Assembly: GCF_009758175.1 (NCBI RefSeq)
Contig: NZ_WRPM01000031.1
Location: forward strand, 1 to 64,000
From: Nesterenkonia alkaliphila
Lineage (GTDB): Bacteria > Actinomycetota > Actinomycetes > Actinomycetales > Micrococcaceae
Reading direction: 5' to 3'
DNA: 64,000 nt
In this document: positions 60,454 to 64,000 of the stretch, one piece after another
Layout of the letters: each line of letters starts with the position of its first letter
Numbering within the stretch: position 1 is the first letter of the stretch
The notes under the pieces: model-generated
What the model was told of the DNA's origin: nothing
Seen by the model: only the letters and a program-made list of their open reading frames with translations
The model's database searches: none
Position numbers and translations under genes: made by a program

Positions 60454-61224
60454 TCAGGGCAGCAGCCCCTCGAGCTCCTCGCCCCAGCCGCTGAAGGTGT
60501 CCTCCAGGTCCTGCCACTGGTCTTCGGTCCAGTCAGCGACCCCCTGGCCGGCGTCCTCAATCTGGTTCTGCATCGGATTGGTCAGAATGATCGCCGCCAC
60601 CGGCCGCTCAGTATGGACCTCGGCGACGTCCCAGTTGCGCTCCACCCATACCCCGCCGCGGTCGGTGAGCACCTCATAGTCTGCACCCTGCTCAAGCCCC
60701 GCCTGCTCCAGGGCGTTCTGCGCTGCCGGCCAACTCATCCCCTCCAGGCCGAGCTGGGCGATGAGCCCAGCGGCATCCAGCTCCAGGTGCACCGTGACCT
60801 CATCGCTGCCGGAGTCGATCTCCACGTGTTCGACTAGCAGTTCGGCCCCAGCATCGGCCGCGGCAGACTCCGGCTCCACCAACTGGTATTCGTTGTCGCC
60901 CACGCCGGCGCTGCGGATCTCCTGACGGGCCTCCGTCCACTCCTGGCCCACGATGTCCAGGTCCTCAAAGACCTCCGCAGTACTGGGCCCCAGGGGAATC
61001 AGAAGCCGGAACAGCAGCATTGCAGCAAGCAGGGCCGCAATCACCGCGCCAGCGATGATCAAGTTCTTCCGCGAGGCTCGGCTGCCGGTCTCGTCTTCGC
61101 CGGGTAACCCCGGGCCGTCCAGAGGCACAGTGGGCTGATAGGTGCCGCCCAGCGGGCGGGTAGTCTCCAGGTCCTCATCATCTTGGACCGAGAGTCTCAG
61201 CTCGTCCAGACGCCGGGTGCTCAC
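60454..61224 (-). CDS. Single-pass membrane protein with extracytoplasmic PASTA-like segments
   Basis: A 256-residue protein with a charged cytoplasmic region (residues 1-52) and one transmembrane helix (about 53-75). A roughly 180-residue acidic extracytoplasmic part follows, with two segments like weak PASTA repeats (EWTEARQEIRSAGVGDNEYQ; SWPAAQNALEQAGLEQGADY). I use the GTG at 61224 because GGAGG lies at proper distance; a GTG three codons earlier overlaps that site. The family is not recognised. An envelope role is inferred from topology. Confidence 0.6.
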   Translation of the reverse strand: MSTRRLDELRLSVQDDEDLETTRPLGGTYQPTVPLDGPGLPGEDETGSRASRKNLIIAGAVIAALLAAMLLFRLLIPLGPSTAEVFEDLDIVGQEWTEARQEIRSAGVGDNEYQLVEPESAAADAGAELLVEHVEIDSGSDEVTVHLELDAAGLIAQLGLEGMSWPAAQNALEQAGLEQGADYEVLTDRGGVWVERNWDVAEVHTERPVAAIILTNPMQNQIEDAGQGVADWTEDQWQDLEDTFSGWGEELEGLLP

Positions 61225-61242
61225 AGCGTGCACCTCCGGAGC

Positions 61243-61587
61243 TCAACCCAGTCCGAGCACGGTCGCCAGGGGCTGAAGGGCTCCCGCCGCCCCATCACTG
61301 GCCCCGCCGATGTTCCCGTAGTCCACATACTGTCCCCGCCAGCGGCGGAACAGCCAGAACCCAAGGATGAACAGCGCAGCGGCGATCACAATGATCGTGA
61401 CGGGCAGCCCGCCATTGGGGGTGCGCTGAATATCCTCCGGGATGTCCTCCCCCCGGGCGTGGATGTATCCCGTGGGGCCGGTGTACTTCTCACCGGGGAG
61501 ACCCTGCGGCGCCGCATCTCCTGCGGCCTCCGGGTGCTCCTCCGGCTGATCCGGTTCAGGACTCTGCCCCTCCGGGCGCTCAGTCAT
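61243..61587 (-). CDS. Small single-pass membrane protein
   Basis: A 114-residue protein with a 60-residue Pro/Glu-rich N-terminus. One transmembrane helix (about residues 63-82) is followed by RRWRGQYVDYGNIGGASDGA and a Gly/Ala-rich end. GGAAGGG precedes the ATG. It lies between the exonuclease gene and the PASTA-like gene, on the same strand with short gaps, so the three may form an operon. The family is not recognised. Confidence 0.6.
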   Translation of the reverse strand: MTERPEGQSPEPDQPEEHPEAAGDAAPQGLPGEKYTGPTGYIHARGEDIPEDIQRTPNGGLPVTIIVIAAALFILGFWLFRRWRGQYVDYGNIGGASDGAAGALQPLATVLGLG

Positions 61588-61602
61588 GGTGACCCTTCCT
61601 GC

Positions 61603-62322
61603 TCACAGCGGCCACGCCCCGTTGACCACCGCATCCGTTTTGCCCTGCCGGTGCAGATAGGCCTGGAAGTCCTGGGCCTGTTCCGCCTTCCAGCCGACCT
61701 GAAGGTTGTGCAGCTGCGCGGCCGGCATCTGCAGCTCCGGGTACTTCTCCGCCAGGCACTGAGCCACCTGCACCGTAGCCAGGGCATCTGGCGCTGCCGA
61801 ATGTGCCTGGTCCAGCAGCACTCCGTAGACCCCGCAGAGGTCCCCCAGGGTCCGTTTGCCGCGGCGGTACTTGTCCAGCTGCTTATCGATCACCAGCGGA
61901 TCCACCACGGGCTGAGGCTCCGGGAACTCCAGGCCGTAGCGTGCGGCCTCCTGCTGCAGCACGTTGAGGTCATAGGGAGCGTTCATCACCACCACCGGCA
62001 CTCCGGCAGCGAACTCCAGGGTCAGGGCGGTCAGCAGCTCTGCGACTGCCTCCTGCGCCGGCTGACCGTGCTGCTGTGCATACTCAGTGGTGATGCCGTG
62101 GATCTCCACAGTCTCCGGCGAAATCTCCACCCCGGGATCCACCAGCCATTCCCGCACCAGAGGTGAGCCGGCGGCGTCGTCGTCGAAGACCACCAGGGCA
62201 GCGGAGACGATCCGCGCCTCGGCAGGGAACCGGGAGGTGGTCTCCAGATCGAAGCCCACGCGGCGGCCGCGGTGCCAGGAATCCTCCGCGGGGTGCAGCT
62301 CGAAGAGTGCGTTGCTATCCAT
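61603..62322 (-). CDS. DnaQ-like 3'-5' exonuclease
   Basis: A 239-residue DEDDh exonuclease. Exo I is VGFDLETTSRFP (Asp 25 and Glu 27), exo II is VVMNAPYDLNVLQ, and exo III is QAHSAAPDALATVQV with His and Asp. ITTEYAQQHGQ is the usual loop. It is a stand-alone nuclease, possibly proofreading or RNA/DNA trimming. The C-terminal 50 residues (LHNLQVGWKAEQAQDFQAYL) are typical of actinobacterial members of this group. Confidence 0.88.
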   Translation of the reverse strand: MDSNALFELHPAEDSWHRGRRVGFDLETTSRFPAEARIVSAALVVFDDDAAGSPLVREWLVDPGVEISPETVEIHGITTEYAQQHGQPAQEAVAELLTALTLEFAAGVPVVVMNAPYDLNVLQQEAARYGLEFPEPQPVVDPLVIDKQLDKYRRGKRTLGDLCGVYGVLLDQAHSAAPDALATVQVAQCLAEKYPELQMPAAQLHNLQVGWKAEQAQDFQAYLHRQGKTDAVVNGAWPL

Positions 62323-62455
62323 GCCGGCAAGATTACCGTCAGCCTCGGAGATGGCCCGGACCCGGTGCCGGAAGTTTCGATGTCGGTGCCTGGCTCTACT
62401 GTGAAATCACCACCACAGAACAGAAGAGATGAGCGATCCCAAGGAGGTAGTGGTG

Positions 62456-63631
62456 ATGACCGTGAATGAGACTGTACGCATCGGCCAGGGCCAGCGGCTG
62501 CAGGAGCAGATCAGGCACAACCTGCGCATGTACTGGGATGACGCCTGGGATGTGCCGCTGCCCTATAACACCGAACTCACTGTGGAGAGGTTCATGCTGG
62601 GAGCAGATGCCCGGGCTGAGACCGTATCCGTGGAGATTCGCGGCAGTACCCGGGGTGCCACCGAGCGGTACGTGCTGCACCTGGCGAGCGGGATGGAGCA
62701 GGTCACCTGCCACGGTCCGGAGGGGCCGGTGGATTTTGTGCACCCGCTGACTATGCGGCAGTGGGGGCCCGCGGCGACTCTGCCGCTGTGGTTCGACTGG
62801 CTGGCCCGGCGGGATGCGCAGAACGCCCATGACTGGGTCTGCACAGAGGAGCACTGGGAGTCGGAGGATATTGAGGCTCAGCTCTACCGGGTGGAGCAGG
62901 GCATCGTGAGCTTTGACGCCACCGCCACCCACACAGCGAACTTCCGCACCGCTGAGCAGTTCACTGAATGGCTGCAGCAGGCGGCTGGGCCCTCCACCGC
63001 CCGGCTGAAGGCTTTGGCGCTGACTGATGCCCAGGCCTTCGCCGCCGGAGCCGAGCTCCGCCTGTACTGCACTCGACTGAGCGATCAGGACCCGGAGGCC
63101 CCCGGGGAGCTGGTGTCCCGGCCCTTGGACATCACCCTGGGTGAGTTGAGGCAGAAGCCCCTTGGTGTACGCAGCCTGGGTGTAGGAGTCGGGGACTGGG
63201 CAGGCTTCAGCCTGGTGATGGACGGTCCGGCAGTGGAGCAGTTCCACGGCGACGACATGGTCCCGCTCTCCCGGGTTCAGCAGGCCTTCGGCAGCGGCGA
63301 ACCCCAGTACCCCTGGTGGGGCGTCACCGTGGCGGGGGTGGACAGCGTGTTGCTGGTCCCGGCGCGCAAGGCCGTGGTCACACTGCGCTATGACCGTGAC
63401 GGTGCAGATGTCTGGTTCAGTGCGCAGTCTGATGACGAGCACCTCAACAAGGCCTGGGCTGAGGAGATGTGGTCCCGCCGGTGGGGCCGGGAACTGGACC
63501 ACACGGTTCAGCTGAGCCAGCAGGAGGTTCAGGCAGCGGTGCAGAGCGCTGAGCAACAGCTCGCTGAGCTGCACTACCAGCAGGAAGAACAGAGGAACGA
63601 CGACGCAACGAGCACAGGAGGCCGGCAATGA
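62456..63631 (+). CDS. Unrecognised protein, first gene of a three-gene set
   Basis: A 391-residue soluble, acidic protein with no family I recognise. Tryptophan is frequent (WFDWLARRDAQNAHDWVCTE; PQYPWWGVTVAG). There are two alpha/beta-looking halves, and a Gln/Glu-rich coiled-coil-like C-terminus (LSQQEVQAAVQSAEQQLAEL). AAGGAGG lies eight bases ahead of the ATG at 62456; an ATG nine codons earlier has no site. It overlaps the next gene by ATGA, and a P-loop ATPase gene follows. The three probably work together. Confidence 0.65.
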   Translation: MTVNETVRIGQGQRLQEQIRHNLRMYWDDAWDVPLPYNTELTVERFMLGADARAETVSVEIRGSTRGATERYVLHLASGMEQVTCHGPEGPVDFVHPLTMRQWGPAATLPLWFDWLARRDAQNAHDWVCTEEHWESEDIEAQLYRVEQGIVSFDATATHTANFRTAEQFTEWLQQAAGPSTARLKALALTDAQAFAAGAELRLYCTRLSDQDPEAPGELVSRPLDITLGELRQKPLGVRSLGVGVGDWAGFSLVMDGPAVEQFHGDDMVPLSRVQQAFGSGEPQYPWWGVTVAGVDSVLLVPARKAVVTLRYDRDGADVWFSAQSDDEHLNKAWAEEMWSRRWGRELDHTVQLSQQEVQAAVQSAEQQLAELHYQQEEQRNDDATSTGGRQ

Positions 63632-63924
63632 GCACGACCACAGCGAGAACCGCGGGGCGCGGAGTCCAGAGCGTCACCGGGCTGCCCCCGGTTCCTGACC
63701 TGGGTGAGGGTGAGGGCAACCCACGCTGCATGTGGGACTGGGACGTATGCCCCGAGACTCCCACCAAGAAGATCGTCTGGCGGGGCAATAACGGCACCGA
63801 GAACTACGCAGAGACCCTGTGCGCCCGCCACTACGCAGTAGAGCTCTCACGGTTCACCGAGGTGCATTCGGTGAGCTGCAGCGGCACTGTGGCCAGCCAC
63901 ATTCTGGCCCTCGGAGACATGTAA
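63628..63924 (+). CDS. Small unrecognised protein, second gene of the set
   Basis: A 98-residue protein. Four Cys and an Arg-His pair are visible in NPRCMWDWDVCPETPTKK, LCARHYAVELSRF and VSCSGTVASH, so a metal site is possible. No family is recognised. Its start overlaps the upstream gene by ATGA. Its TAA stop is the first part of a TAATCT box placed seven bases before the next start. Confidence 0.65.
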   Translation: MSTTTARTAGRGVQSVTGLPPVPDLGEGEGNPRCMWDWDVCPETPTKKIVWRGNNGTENYAETLCARHYAVELSRFTEVHSVSCSGTVASHILALGDM

Positions 63925-63934
63925 TCTGGAACAG

Positions 63935-64000
63935 GTGACCACGATGCTTGCCCCTGATCGGCCCACCCTGCTGCTTGGGGCTCCAGGTTCGGGAAAAACC
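63935..64000 (+). CDS. P-loop ATPase, partial (runs off the window)
   Basis: Only 22 codons are present, starting at GTG 63935. They contain a Walker A motif, LLLGAPGSGKT (residues 12-22), very near the N-terminus. TAATCT seven bases ahead makes it probably leaderless. The rest lies beyond position 64000, so the ATPase class cannot be assigned. Confidence 0.6.
   Translation, partial: MTTMLAPDRPTLLLGAPGSGKT

Noticed and set aside
5296-62183. The iterated 11-mer as a chromosome-polarity (FtsK/KOPS-like) signal
   Set aside because: Copies are evenly split between strands in this window, which argues against a directional signal, though one window cannot settle it.
1-64000. CRISPR arrays, transposons, integrase or phage genes
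   Set aside because: No regularly spaced repeats, transposase motifs, terminal inverted repeats or phage structural genes were seen in either strand.

Overview
This window is high-GC chromosomal DNA of an actinobacterium. The coproporphyrin-type haem genes, the CopD-CtaG fusion, the mycothiol-era style ars genes and the many leaderless starts (TANNNT, then 6-8 nt, then ATG/GTG) fit Micrococcaceae. A Nesterenkonia- or Arthrobacter-like host is my best guess, from gene content only. I see no rRNA, tRNA, CRISPR array, IS element or prophage.

Layout. 0.04-3.9 kb: a truncated FAD-monooxygenase stub, then a TetR-controlled ABC drug/polyketide-type exporter with twin operators. 3.9-9.3 kb: a catabolic cluster with a GntR/FCD regulator, two Asp/Glu-racemase-superfamily enzymes, and a divergent operon of D-2-hydroxyacid dehydrogenase, amidase and a DUF3830 cyclophilin-like protein. 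9.3-11.5 kb: a YdcF-type membrane protein, a TetR regulator and a DUF4345 protein. 11.5-16 kb: an arsenic operon (arsR, acr3, arsC, flavoprotein, MFS). 16-21.2 kb: a DUF222/HNH protein, Cys-less L28/L33/S14 genes, HU and CopD-CtaG. 21.3-29.8 kb: an NHL/thioredoxin protein, a NatAB-like ABC pair, a flavodoxin, a cysteine-desulfurase-like protein, an MMPL transporter and DUF1697. 29.8-34.7 kb: purSQL, VOC and CopG-like proteins, and an NADP-binding reductase. 34.9-43.8 kb: a glycosylase-annotated family protein, lysC, an Ehu-like ABC importer, recR and dnaX. 43.9-60.4 kb: the haem cluster (hemA divergent from hemE-cgoX-chdC-cpfC-hemC-hemD-hemB-hemL), interrupted twice by accessory genes. 60.5-64 kb: envelope-type small proteins, a DEDD exonuclease and the start of an unrecognised three-gene set ending in a P-loop ATPase cut by the window edge.

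Most interesting points. (1) The palindrome GATTGTTGACAATC lies upstream of the GntR gene and between the divergent catabolic operons. It recurs with one mismatch 34 kb away, upstream of the Ehu-like importer. This predicts one regulon made of importer plus catabolic enzymes for an unidentified zwitterionic or amide substrate. (2) The 11-mer ACGACGACGCC occurs 14 times (7 per strand), about a hundredfold above a simple composition estimate, and forms the stem of the HU terminator. (3) The haem operon carries two accessory inserts: a frameshifted, tail-anchored W/Y-repeat protein with an ADP-ribosylglycohydrolase, and an ATP-grasp/CocE-hydrolase pair. (4) Many genes appear leaderless, and in several the stop codon of the upstream gene is the first part of the -10 box of the next gene.

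Functions were assigned by reading motifs and family resemblance only; no database search was run.
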